Positions 7,985 to 16,259 of a stretch of 25,423 bases of DNA are shown piece after piece. This stretch comes from Armatimonadaceae bacterium (GTDB lineage Bacteria; Armatimonadota; Armatimonadia; Armatimonadales; Armatimonadaceae): NCBI GenBank assembly GCA_030446525.1, contig JAUJNC010000077.1, forward strand, positions 1 to 25,423, given 5' to 3'. How positions within the stretch are numbered: position 1 is the first letter of the stretch; each line of letters begins with the position of its first letter. A program made the translations under genes and the position numbers. The notes beneath the pieces were generated by a model. That model searched no databases and was not told the DNA's origin. It saw nothing but the letters and a program-made list of their open reading frames with translations.

Positions 7985-8030
7985 TATACTGTGCCCTGGG
8001 GCGGAAAACACGCCCAATAGTCTAGGAGGA
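7985..8030 (+). promoter_or_regulatory. candidate -10 box and distant Shine-Dalgarno for the DedA gene
   Basis: TATACT at 7985-7990 is a good -10 box; the best -35 (TTAGCC at 7960-7965) is weak and 19 bases away. A strong AGGAGGA sits at 8024-8030, but it is 16 bases from the ATG at 8047, longer than usual. In-frame TAG just upstream rules out an earlier start in that frame. Loss of a few bases in the assembly or an unusual leader could explain the distance. Confidence 0.4.
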
Positions 8031-8046
8031 TCTACCCAGCGCGCCC

Positions 8047-8739
8047 ATGGAAACGTTCAAAACCATCGCGGACCTGTTTTTGCACCTCGACGACAACCTT
8101 CGTGGCATCATCGGCGACTACGGGACGTGGACCTACCTGATCCTGTTCGCGATCATCTTCGCCGAGACGGGGCTGGTCGTGACCCCTTTCCTGCCGGGGG
8201 ACTCGCTGCTGTTCGCGTCGGGGATCTTCGCAAACCCCAGGTACGGCCCGCTCAACGTGTTCCTGCTTTTCGCCCTGTTGACGACGGCGGCCATCGTCGG
8301 GGACACGGTCAACTATTGGATCGGCAAGTACTTCGGCGCGCGGCTGTTCGGCAACGAGAAATCCCGCGTCTTCAAAAAGGCGCATCTGGACCGCACCCAC
8401 GCCTTCTACGAGAAACACGGCGGCAAGACGATCATCCTGGCGCGGTTCGTGCCGATCGTGCGCACCTTCGCCCCGTTCGTCGCCGGCATCGGCAGCATGA
8501 CGTATGCGACGTTCCTGGCCTATAACGTCATCGGCGCGGTCGTCTGGGTCAGCATCTGCCTTTTCGGCGGCTACTTCTTCGGCGGTTTCCCGGTCGTCAA
8601 GGACAACTTCGAGGTCGTGGTCCTCGCCATCATCTTCCTGTCCGTCCTGCCCGTGCTCATCGAAGCCATCCTCCACCGCCGCTCCGGGCACCGGCGCGGC
8701 GCGGGGGAGTCGCTCACTACCGTGGCGGACGAGAAGTAG
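8047..8739 (+). CDS. DedA family (VTT domain) membrane protein
   Basis: An intact 230-residue integral membrane protein of the DedA/SNARE-associated family. Members act in membrane homeostasis, and some are lipid (undecaprenyl-phosphate or phosphatidylethanolamine) flippases; which applies here is unknown. Family landmarks are seen: a first membrane segment ending in the conserved acidic residue (IIFAETGLVV, 36-45), the re-entrant-loop motif FLPGDSLLF (48-56), GDTVNYWIGKYFG (85-97) and the basic motif RFVPIVRTFAPFVAG (133-147). Two further hydrophobic segments follow at about 160-185 and 188-208, and the tail is basic and polar. It stands alone on the plus strand, divergent from the GNAT gene, followed by a 200-bp stretch without genes. 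Confidence 0.93.
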   Translation: METFKTIADLFLHLDDNLRGIIGDYGTWTYLILFAIIFAETGLVVTPFLPGDSLLFASGIFANPRYGPLNVFLLFALLTTAAIVGDTVNYWIGKYFGARLFGNEKSRVFKKAHLDRTHAFYEKHGGKTIILARFVPIVRTFAPFVAGIGSMTYATFLAYNVIGAVVWVSICLFGGYFFGGFPVVKDNFEVVVLAIIFLSVLPVLIEAILHRRSGHRRGAGESLTTVADEK

Positions 8740-8857
8740 TACCGGCTGGCTCAAGGCCTGTGGCACTCAGGTGGTCAGGGAGAACCCGGCCGGCGGTCTT
8801 TATTGACGATCTCGCAAAAGGAGCCGGGCAGAAGGCGGTCCGGGGAGAAGTTCAGGC

Positions 8858-8870
8858 TATCACCGTGATA
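8858..8870. repeat. 13-nt palindrome downstream of the DedA gene
   Basis: TATCAC and GTGATA flank one central C at 8858-8870. It lies in the 8740-8943 spacer between converging genes, where nothing else is seen apart from the aconitase terminator at its right edge. It could be a protein-binding site or chance. Confidence 0.25.
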
Positions 8871-8943
8871 AGGGGGCGCACGTAACCCGAAGATACGGGA
8901 AGGGTCTGATCTTCCTGGCTGCGGGCTGATCACGGGTGCGGGG

Positions 8944-8981
8944 CAAAAGAAGCCCCGGCGTATCAAGACGCCGGGGCTTCT
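8944..8981 (-). terminator. rho-independent terminator of aconitase
   Basis: Perfect 14-bp arms AGAAGCCCCGGCGT (8948-8961) and ACGCCGGGGCTTCT (8968-8981) enclose a 6-nt loop. On the minus strand the stem is followed by a TTTT tract, and it begins eleven bases after the aconitase stop at 8992. It also faces the DedA gene and could end leftover transcription from that side. Confidence 0.85.
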
Positions 8982-8991
8982 CGATGTCTCG

Positions 8992-11917
8992 TTACGCCTG
9001 GGCGATGAGCTGGCGCAGGACGTAGGGCAGGATGCCGCCGTGGAGGTAGTAGTCCACCTCGATGGGCGTGTCGATGCGCAGCGTGAGCGGGACGACGGTG
9101 CGGCTGTGGCTGCCGGCGCGTCGGATGACGAGCTCGACCTCCCGGCGCGGCGTGATGCCTTCCTCGAGGCCGATCAGGTCGAACGTCTCGCTGCCGTCGA
9201 GCTTAAGCACGGCGGCCGAATCGCCCTCCTTGAACTGCAGCGGCAGCACGCCCATGCCGACCAGGTTCGAGCGGTGAATGCGCTCGAAGCTCTGGGCGAT
9301 CACGGCCTTGACGCCGAGCAGCCGGGTGCCCTTGGCGGCCCAGTCGCGCGACGAGCCCGTCCCGTACTCCTGGCCCGCGAAGATGACGAGCGGCGTCCCC
9401 GCCGACTGGTAGCGGATCGACGCGTCGTAGATGCTCATCTGCTCGCCCGACGGGTGATGGACGGTGACGCCGCCCTCCACCCCGGGCACCATCAGGTTCT
9501 TGATGCGCACGTTCGCGAATGTCCCGCGCACCATGACCTTGTCGTTGCCGCGCCGCGAGCCGTACGAGTTGAAGTCCTCGGGCGCGACGCCCTTTTCCTG
9601 GAGGTACAGGCCCGCGGGCGAACTCGGCTTGATGGCCCCGGCCGGGCTGATGTGATCCGTCGTCACCGAATCGCCGAAGATCGCCAGCGGCCGCGCGCCC
9701 TTGATGTCCTTGGCGACCCCCGGCTCCATCGAGAACTTGTCGAAGTAGGGCGGTTCCTGGATGTAGGTCGAGCCCTCGTCCCACTGGTACACCCGGCCGG
9801 TCGTGGTCGGGATGTCGCTCCACAAGGGGTTCTGGCTGGTGAAGTCGCTGTACAGCCGCCGGTAGGTTTCCGGGTCCGTCGCCGCGCCCAGGACCTCGCC
9901 GATCTCTTGGGCGCTCGGCCACAGGTCCTTCAGGTACACGTCCCGGCCGCCGCTATCCTTGCCGATGGGCTCGCTCGACAGGTCGATGTCCACCCGGCCC
10001 GCGAGCGCGAAGGCGACCACGAGCGGCGGCGACATCAGGAAGTTCGCCTTGACGTTCTGGTGGACCCGCGCCTCGAAGTTGCGGTTGCCCGACAGGACGC
10101 TGGCGACCACGAGATCGTTTTTGGTGATCGTCTCCTCCAGGTTCGGCTCCAGCGGCCCGCTGTTCCCGATGCAGGTCGTGCAGCCGTAGCCGACCGTATG
10201 GAAGCCCACCTGATCCAGGTACGCCTGGAGGCCCGTCTTCGTCAGGTACTCGGTGACGACGCGGCTGCCGGGAGCGAGCGACGTCTTCACCGTGCGCCGC
10301 ACGGTCAGCCCCCGCTCCACCGCCTTTTTGGCGAGCAGGCCGGCGGCCAGCATGACGCTGGGGTTCGACGTGTTGGTGCAGCTCGTGATGGCGGCGATCA
10401 CCACGTCGCCGTGGCGCAGCTGGCCGCCGCTGGCCATGTACTCCTCGGCGACGGCGGGGCCCGCCTCGATGCGGTCCGGGGTCGGGCGGTTCGTCATCAT
10501 CTCGATCTCGGTGATCGTCGCCGTGTCCTTCTCACTTTCCAGGCCGGCCTGACCGGGCTCGGCGTCCGCGGGGGCGGTTTCGGGCTCCTGCGCGCCGCCG
10601 CCCGCCAGGCTCAGGTCGGCGGTCTTGGCGGCGTTGATGGCTCGCAAGATCACGAACCGCTTGTTCAGTTCGGCGCGGCTCTTGTTGTAGCCGTTCTCGC
10701 TTTGCGGCATCTGCAGCAGCCCCTGGAACGTTTTCACTTCGGGCAGTGCGATGCGGTCCTGCGGGCGCTTGGGGCCGGCCACGCTCGGCTCGACGGTCGC
10801 CAGATCCAGGTGGAGCAGGCTCGGCTGTAGGCGATCTCGCCGCCACCGGCTTGCCGGTGCCCGGCATGCCGAACAGGTTCTGCGCCTGGAAGTAGGCGCG
10901 GAAGGCGTCCACCTGCTCCCGCGTTCGGCCCGTCGCCAGCAGATAGCGGCAGGACTCCTCGTCCACGGGGGAAGAAGCCCATCGTGGCGCCGTACTCCGG
11001 GGCCATGTTCGCGATCGTCGCCCGGTCGGTCAGGCCCAGGGACGCCGCGCCCTCGCCGTGGAACTCGACGAACTTGCCGACGACCTTGGCCTTGCGCAGC
11101 ATCTCGGTGATCTGCAGCACCAGGTCGGTCGCCGTCACGCCGGGCCGGAGAGCCCCCGACAGGTGGACCCCCACCACGTCCGGCGCCAGGAAGTACACCG
11201 GCTGGCCCAGCATCCCGGCCTCGGCCTCGATGCCGCCGACCCCCAGCCGACGATGCCGAGCCCGTTGATCATCGTGGTGTGGGAGTCGGTCCCGACGAGG
11301 GTGTCCGGGTAGTACACGCCGCCGTCCGACAGCACGCCCTTGGCCAGGTACTCCAGGTTGACCTGGTGGATGATCCCGATGCCGGGCGGCACCACGCTGA
11401 AACCGTTGAAGGCCTGCGTGCCCCACTTGAGGAGCCTGGTAGCGCGCCCGGTTGCGCTTAAACTCCATCTCCATGTTGAGCTGGAGCGCGTTGCTGACCT
11501 CGGAGAAATCGACCTGGATGCTGTGATCCACGACCAGGTCCACCGGCACCAGGGGCTCGATGATCCCGGCCTCCTTGCCGAGCCGGGCGACCGCCGAGCG
11601 CATCGCGGCCAGGTCGACGAGCAGGGGGACGCCGGTGAAGTCCTGCAGCACGATGCGCGCCACGACGAAAGGGATCTCCGCCGTCCGCTCGGCGTTGGGC
11701 TGCCAGTTCGCCAGCGCGCGCACGTCGGCTTCCTGTACCCGCTTGCCGTCCACATTGCGCAGCACGGACTCCAGAACGATGCGGATGCTGACCGGCAGCC
11801 TGGAGATGGGCCCGACGCCCTCGCGTTCGAGCCCCGGGGAGGGAGTAAAACCTGCCGGTGCGTCCGTCGCCGTAGGTGAACGTCTGGAGCGCGTTAAAGG
11901 TTGTGCGGTTCCGTCAT
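8992..11917 (-). CDS. acnA: aconitate hydratase (AcnA/IRP type), reading frame broken at several points
   Basis: The citrate/isocitrate-isomerising 4Fe-4S enzyme of the TCA cycle. The C-terminal 596 residues read in one frame (10782 to 8992). They contain [11 protein letters not shown] and [12 protein letters not shown], which supply the cluster cysteines, [15 protein letters not shown], and the swivel-domain [10 protein letters not shown]. The N-terminal third starts at ATG 11917 (MTEPHNL) after AAGGA. It needs shifts near 11901, 11835, 11435, 11242, 10972, about 10830 and about 10790 to read through. Between the shifts it keeps family sequence, including the alternative-frame [17 protein letters not shown]. 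Several shifts sit at short G or C runs, which favours sequence error. An extra stretch of about 65 residues lies at roughly 10437-10647. It is terminated at 8944-8981 and divergent from a LysR gene. Confidence 0.93.
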
Positions 11918-11958
11918 TTTCAGTCCATCCTTCGCCTGTGTAGTGTCATCCTGTTCCC

Positions 11959-11987
11959 TTCATTTTACTGCGCTTCGTTGGTATACT
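11959..11987 (+). promoter_or_regulatory. candidate promoter of the LysR gene
   Basis: TTCATT (11959-11964) and TATACT (11982-11987) are 17 bases apart, with a start expected near 11994, about 40 nt before the ATG at 12036. It runs face to face over the aconitase promoter, a layout common for LysR regulators and their targets. Confidence 0.4.
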
Positions 11988-11991
11988 GCAA
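11962..11991 (-). promoter_or_regulatory. candidate promoter of aconitase
   Basis: On the minus strand TTGCAG (11986-11991) and TAAAAT (11962-11967) are separated by 18 bases. The transcript would start near 11955, about 38 nt before the ATG at 11917. The -35 box overlaps the left arm of the inverted repeat at 11990-12021, so a factor bound there could affect aconitase expression. Confidence 0.5.
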
Positions 11992-12021
11992 ATGAAATTT
12001 AATCATCGAAACCATTCATTT
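11990..12021. promoter_or_regulatory. inverted repeat in the acnA-lysR divergent region (candidate operator)
   Basis: AAATGAA (11990-11996) and TTCATTT (12015-12021) are perfect 7-bp inverted arms 18 bases apart, in the AT-rich stretch between the two divergent genes. The site touches the aconitase -35 box and covers the likely lysR transcription start. It could serve a LysR-type dimer; the spacing is wider than the classic T-N11-A box, so this is tentative. Confidence 0.35.
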
Positions 12022-12035
12022 CCCGTATAGATAGG

Positions 12036-12928
12036 ATGGAACTTCATCAAAGCTTCGGAAGCGGTGGTGGCCCACCGCAGTTTCACGCGGGCGGCGGAGG
12101 CGCTGCACCTGACCAACCGGCGGTCACGCGGCAGATCGCCGCCCTGGAGGCCGAGCCTGCGGACGCGGCTGTTCGAGCGGCTCGGGCGCAGCGTGCAGAT
12201 GACGGCGGCCGGGGAGGTTCTGCACCGCTACGCGCAGGCCATCGTCCGCCTGGCGCAGGAGGCGCAGCACGCCGTGGCCGACATCCATGCGGGCGCGACA
12301 GGGCGCCTGGCCGTGGGCGCGAGCAGCACCCTCGCGACCTACGTGCTGCCGCCGTTGCTGCGCCGTTTCCGCGGCGCGCACCCGGCCATCGAGATCTCGA
12401 TCCACACCGGCGCTTCCGCGCGGTGCTGGTGATGGTGCGCGCGAACGAGGCCGACGTGGGCCTGGTGACCGGCGACGTGCACGACCGCGTGCTGGCCGCG
12501 ACGGCGCTGGCGGACTACGAGACGTGCGTCGTCGTGCCGCCGGCGCACCCCGCTGGCCGCGCGCCGGTCGGTGCCGCCGAGCCTGGCCGGCAGCCCGCTC
12601 ATCCTGATGGAGGCCGGCACCAACCTGCGGACTTACGTGGACCGCCTGCTCTCGGCCGCCGGCGTCGAGGAGCAGGTGGCCCATGGAGCCTGGACAGCGT
12701 CGAGGCGATCAAGCGGATGATCGAGGCGGATCTGGGCATCTCCCTGCTGCCGGAGGTGTCGGTGCGCGCCGAAGTGGCGTCGGGCCGCCTCCATGCCCTG
12801 ACGCTCGCGGACGTGCCGCGCGCGCACCGCCGCATGGTGCACCGCCGGGACAAGTACCTGTCGGCCACCCTGCGCGCTTTCCTGCAAACCTGGTCCACGC
12901 CGAGGTGCGCCCCGCGGAACAGCCATAA
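12036..12928 (+). CDS. LysR-family transcriptional regulator, reading frame broken
   Basis: A LysR-type activator/repressor with an N-terminal winged helix-turn-helix and a C-terminal inducer-binding domain, about 295 residues if repaired. The DNA-binding domain reads VAHRSFTRAAEALHL then, after local damage, LRTRLFERLGRSVQMTAAG; the expected QPAVTRQI helix is split between frames near 12110-12160. The effector domain follows: GRLAVGASSTLATYVLPPLL, VRANEADVGLVTGDV, SPLILMEAGTNLRTYVDRLL and IKRMIEADLGISLLPEVSV. Shifts are seen near 12057 (extra G), 12110-12160, 12418, 12551 (extra C), 12691 (extra C) and about 12890 (missing C). The repaired tail ends VRPAEQP at 12928. Position opposite acnA suggests it controls that gene; the effector is unknown. 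Confidence 0.85.
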
Positions 12929-12975
12929 GAACGCGTCAAAAATCGAAAAGGTTTAGGAGTCAGGGCTGCAGGGAA

Positions 12976-13004
12976 TTGAAAAGCCGTTGCCCTTGTGGTA
13001 AAAT
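12976..13004 (+). promoter_or_regulatory. near-consensus sigma70-type promoter of the 53-residue gene
   Basis: TTGAAA (12976-12981) and TAAAAT (12999-13004) are separated by exactly 17 bases. Transcription would start near 13011, giving a leader of about 75 nt. The leader contains GCAGAC/GTCTGC arms (13035-13040, 13067-13072) ending right before the Shine-Dalgarno site. Confidence 0.7.
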
Positions 13005-13085
13005 GCGGAGGTTTGCCGCCAAGCCGAAAAAAATGCAGACGAGACGCGTGGATGTGCGCAAAAAGGGTCTGCGAGGATGAGACTA

Positions 13086-13247
13086 ATGAACAGCGAGACA
13101 GAAGTGACGATGACCGCCGAAGACAAGACGCCTTCCGCCAACTGGGTGCGGGCCGTGTCGGATTTCCTGGACACCGACCCGACGGATGTGCTCGGTAACC
13201 AAGTTACTACGACCGGTCCGACGATGCCGTTGACGATCCTGAAGTAG
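13086..13247 (+). CDS. uncharacterised 53-residue protein in its own transcription unit
   Basis: A small intact frame from ATG 13086 to TAG 13245-13247. GAGGA (13073-13077) lies eight bases before the start. The protein begins MNSETEVTMTAEDKTPSANW, continues VRAVSDFLDTDPTDVLGNQV and ends TTTGPTMPLTILK. It is acidic in the first half, with no membrane segment, cysteines or recognised domain, and its tail is rich in Thr/Pro and hydrophobic residues. A near-consensus promoter lies upstream and a hairpin terminator 30 bases downstream, so it is probably a genuine single-gene unit. The leader-like acidic start with a different tail recalls a peptide precursor, but no modifying enzyme is nearby. 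Function unknown. Confidence 0.7.
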   Translation: MNSETEVTMTAEDKTPSANWVRAVSDFLDTDPTDVLGNQVTTTGPTMPLTILK

Positions 13248-13276
13248 AATCCGGGCGCTGACGTTTTTCCGGGAAG

Positions 13277-13307
13277 AAGCGGGGGGCCCGGCCCCCGCTT
13301 TATTTTT
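13277..13307 (+). terminator. rho-independent terminator after the 53-residue gene
   Basis: Arms AAGCGGGGG (13277-13285) and CCCCCGCTT (13292-13300) form a perfect 9-bp stem with a 6-nt loop, followed by TATTTTT. It clearly serves plus-strand transcription. The GH65 gene on the minus strand ends inside it (stop 13300-13302), and on that strand no T tract follows, so it is a poorer terminator there. Confidence 0.85.
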
Positions 13308-15338
13308 GTCTTATCAGCGCGCGGCCGCCCGGCGTCACCTCCAGCCGGTAGGTTGCCGAACCGTGCCGGATGCCGGTGATGGTGAGCCGCTTCCACGAGG
13401 GGGAAGGTGGGCACGGCCCGGGCGCCCTGCCTCTTTGTCGAACTCCCGCCAGTCGAGGCCCGCGAAGCCGTACAGGACGCTCTGCAGGATCCCGCCCGCG
13501 CCGGTGGCGAAGTAGCAGCGGTCGAGGCTGCGCTTTTCGAGAACAGCAGGAACGGCCCGCGCACGAACGGCCGGTACGAGGCGCGGAAGTGCCGCTCGGC
13601 TGCTCGGCCCGCCCCAGCCGTGCGGCGAGCAGGGCGTGGATGGAGGCGGTCATGGCCGGGCCGGCGGGGCCGCGTGGAAGTCGAAGGTGCGCGCGGCCGT
13701 TTCCCGGCTCATCGGCAGGTCCGCCGGATACAGGATCGAGCTCGCCGTCGGCCTGCTTGGTCCTTTCTCCCGGTCGCCCCCGCGGGCCAGGTAGCGGCCG
13801 TTCGACCGGTCGTAGGGCAGCGCGATGTGTTGGGCCACGTCGGCCCAGCGGGGGTCCGCGCGCCGCCCGAGATCTTCGCCGCCTCGCCTGCGGCAAGGAG
13901 GCAGTGGCGCGCCAGGGCGTTCGTGTAGGTGTTGTTGTCCACCAGCCCCTTGTTCTCGTCGGGCCCGAACACGCCCCGGATCTCGTATCCGCCGCGGCCC
14001 GTGTTTCCGGGCCCGCGACGCCCAGTAGTCAGCCACGCGTTAAAGCAGGTGCATGCCGCGCGCGCTGAGCCACGCCCTGTCGCTCGTCGCCAGCCAGTAC
14101 TGACAGTGCGCCCAGCCGACGCCGGCCGTGACGTGCCGCCCCTGGCGGAAGCCGCCCGGCGCGACCTCGAGGCCGGTTTCGGCGCTTTCCCAGGGGAAGT
14201 CCGCGCCCGCCCATCCGGCGTCCCTGGCCTGCCGCCGCGCCTGGGGCAGGTGCTTGAAGCGGTAGTCCAGGATGCACCGGGCCAGGTCGGGGTGCTGGGC
14301 GAGCAGGGCGGGGAACATCCAGACGTCGGCGTCCCAGAAGATGTGCCCCTTGTAGAAGTCGCCGGACCACGTCTCGGGCGGGATCGAGTCCGCGCCGCCG
14401 GGCCGCACCGAGCAGAGCAGGTTGAACATCAGCGCGTGGACGAGCTGCTGCGCCTCCGGGTCGCCCTCGATGAGGATATCCTTCCGCCAGAGCTTTTCCC
14501 AGGCGGCGGCGTGGGCCGCTAAAGTGTCGGCATAGGAGGGGGCCGGGATCCTGCGAGTCTCGTAGCCGTAGGCGGACCGCGCGTAGCGTGCATCGGGGTC
14601 CGCCCGCTCTTTCTTATTTGCGTTCCCGAAGATCGGCGTGTTTTCCGGCAGGATGGTGATGAACCGTGTCCATCCGGTCCCCGTCGGGTCCGGTTCTTGC
14701 GTTATGTGCAGGCTGATCGCCGCGTGCCTCGTTTGATACAGAACACTGGTGTCTGACAGTTTCTGCATACTCCCCCGCGCCGGGGCAGGCAGCTCAGGCG
14801 GCTGTGGTGGCAGCGGCGCCCCTTCCACGTGCATGACCGCAAGGTGCGGATCGTCGCGCGCGACAAAGGACGTGACGGTAACCGCGCCCATCTTCGTGAC
14901 CAGCACGCCGCGCTTCATATCCAGCGTCTGTGAGTAGGGGCCCTGGGTCAGGTTCTCCGGCAGGTCCAGCTGGTTCCAGAGCGGGATCGGCGCGAGGCTT
15001 TCGTCGTCGTACAGGCCCGCGACATAGCAGGCCGAGTTCGGGCCTGCCCCGCCGTCGGGGCCGAAGGTTGCGCCGAGGTAGCCGTTGCCCAGGAAGATGC
15101 CCCGGTTGCCGCGCGCCGCGCCGCGATCCATAGTCGTGAGCAGCCATGGGTGGGTCTGGGCGAACGCGCCCGCGCTCCGGTCCTGAGCAAGCGCGTTCGC
15201 CCCCTGCGGGCCGGTGTCCGCGGGGCGCGAGCAGCCGGTCAGCAGCAGGGAGAGGAGCAGTAAACCCCCCCCTGCCCCCCTCCGTCGGAGGGAGGGGGCA
15301 CCCAGAGGATACGCGGGGGGTAGGTTGAACCGCATCAT
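13300..15338 (-). CDS. GH65-type glycoside hydrolase lipoprotein (ATHL1/acid-trehalase-like), reading frame broken
   Basis: About 670 residues if repaired. The first 433 read in one frame from ATG 15338, ending near 14040; the rest is split over frames by shifts near 14040, 13980, 13890, 13680, 13600, 13520 and 13440. A lipobox LLLTGC places the lipid-anchored Cys at residue 36. GH65 landmarks are seen: YKGHIFWDADVWMFPALL, then in other frames GPDENKGLVDNNTYTNALAR, whose GPDE Glu is the family's general acid, and PAMTASIHALLAARLG. The last segment lacks the HGSSLS phosphate loop of GH65 phosphorylases, so hydrolysis is more likely than phosphorolysis. Start overlaps the methyltransferase stop (ATGA). 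Residues about 5-26 are encoded by a palindromic repeat. Confidence 0.82.
15262..15325. repeat. GC-rich palindromic repeat, copy 2 (inside the GH65 signal-peptide coding region)
   Basis: Starts TAAACCCCCCCC, has a hairpin CCCTCCG-T-CGGAGGG (about 15278-15292) followed by AGGGGGCACCC, and ends CGGGGGGTAGGTT. It shares this order of blocks (TAA-C-run, C-run/TCC, GGA/G-run, CCC, G-run, AGG) with the element at 1549-1613. It is translated here, encoding roughly YPLGAPSLRRRGAGGG, including the arginines of the signal peptide. Confidence 0.6.
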
Positions 15339-16120
15339 CCCTTCTCCGCGACGAAGAGAAGGCGGTCGGTCTTGGGGCCGGGGGGGCGCGTGCCGTAGTT
15401 GCCGAAAACTTCGATGTCCGTGAAGCCGGCTTCGGCCAGCCAGGCCATCATCTCCGGCACCGTGTAAGCGCGCTGGACGTGGGTTTCGCTGAAGTGGCGC
15501 GTTTCGCCGGTCGCGTCGTCGCGCACCCAGAAGTCCATCTCCACCCGGCACAGGCGGGTTTCGCGGTCCCAGCGCGAGCGCCAGTGGTGGTGGACCGGGC
15601 CGTCCGAGCCGCTCTGATCGAAGAAGCGGTTCGCCAGGGCGTACAGGGCGTTCAGGTCGAAGGCGAACAACCCCCCCGGCGCGATGTGCGCGAAGATGCG
15701 CCGGAAGGCCTGGCGCAGCGCGGCGGGGTCGGTGATGTAGTTCAGCGAATCGAACAGGCTGACGACCAGATCGAAGTCGCGCACGGGCAGGTCGAGCCGG
15801 GCGGCGTCCTGATGGACGTAGGTGACGTCGTAACCCTTGGCGCGGGCCTTGGTGCGCGCGACCGACACCATCGGCCCGGAAAGGTCCACCCCCCAGACCG
15901 GGGAGTAGCCGTGCCGGTGCAGGTGCTCCGTGACGATGCCGGTGCCGCAGGCGATGTCGAGCGCGGAGCGCGGCGTTTTGCCGCGCGTCCGGGCCGCCTT
16001 CTCGATGCGCAGAAGCCACAGGTCGTGCGGGACGCCCGCCATCAGCGTGTCGTAGACCGCCGCCACGTCCCCGTACTGCCTGGCGTCCGGCGCCGGCGGC
16101 GTTCCGCTTTCCTCGTCCAC
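15335..16120 (-). CDS. class I SAM-dependent methyltransferase
   Basis: An intact 261-residue methyltransferase. Motif I is ALDIACGTGIVTEHL (53-67); the next acidic residue of the SAM site is in VWGVDLSGPMV, and DLVVSLFDSLNYI with GGLFAFDLN completes the Rossmann signature. The frame continues open upstream, but GTG at 16120 is chosen because GGGAGGA lies ten bases before it and the predicted promoter is just beyond. No substrate can be named; the small-molecule type (related to UbiE/glycine-methyltransferase folds) is likeliest. Its TGA overlaps the GH65 ATG, so the two are translated together. Confidence 0.88.
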   Translation of the reverse strand: MDEESGTPPAPDARQYGDVAAVYDTLMAGVPHDLWLLRIEKAARTRGKTPRSALDIACGTGIVTEHLHRHGYSPVWGVDLSGPMVSVARTKARAKGYDVTYVHQDAARLDLPVRDFDLVVSLFDSLNYITDPAALRQAFRRIFAHIAPGGLFAFDLNALYALANRFFDQSGSDGPVHHHWRSRWDRETRLCRVEMDFWVRDDATGETRHFSETHVQRAYTVPEMMAWLAEAGFTDIEVFGNYGTRPPGPKTDRLLFVAEKG

Positions 16121-16162
16121 TGCCCCGCATTCCTCCCGGCACGAAAATTGCTGGCCGTCTTT

Positions 16163-16192
16163 ATTATACAGATACGTAGCCGGGGCACGCAA
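16163..16192 (-). promoter_or_regulatory. sigma70-type promoter of the methyltransferase-GH65 operon
   Basis: On the minus strand TTGCGT (16187-16192) and a perfect TATAAT (16163-16168) are 18 bases apart. The leader to the GTG at 16120 is about 36 nt. The region is also the upstream region of the divergent histidine kinase, where CATAAT at 16230-16235 is a possible -10 box without a good -35. Confidence 0.6.
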
Positions 16193-16259
16193 TCGCGCCG
16201 CGACACCTGTGCTGGCGGAGCCGCCGTGCCATAATGCAAAGAGAGCGGAATCAAAAAGG

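Noticed and set aside
8032..8766. 244-codon open frame on the minus strand
   Set aside because: Antisense to the DedA gene, which has clear family motifs; the antisense protein is Asp/Glu/Arg-rich with none.
9040..10830. 596-codon open frame on the plus strand
   Set aside because: Exactly antisense to aconitase, low-complexity composition, no motif.
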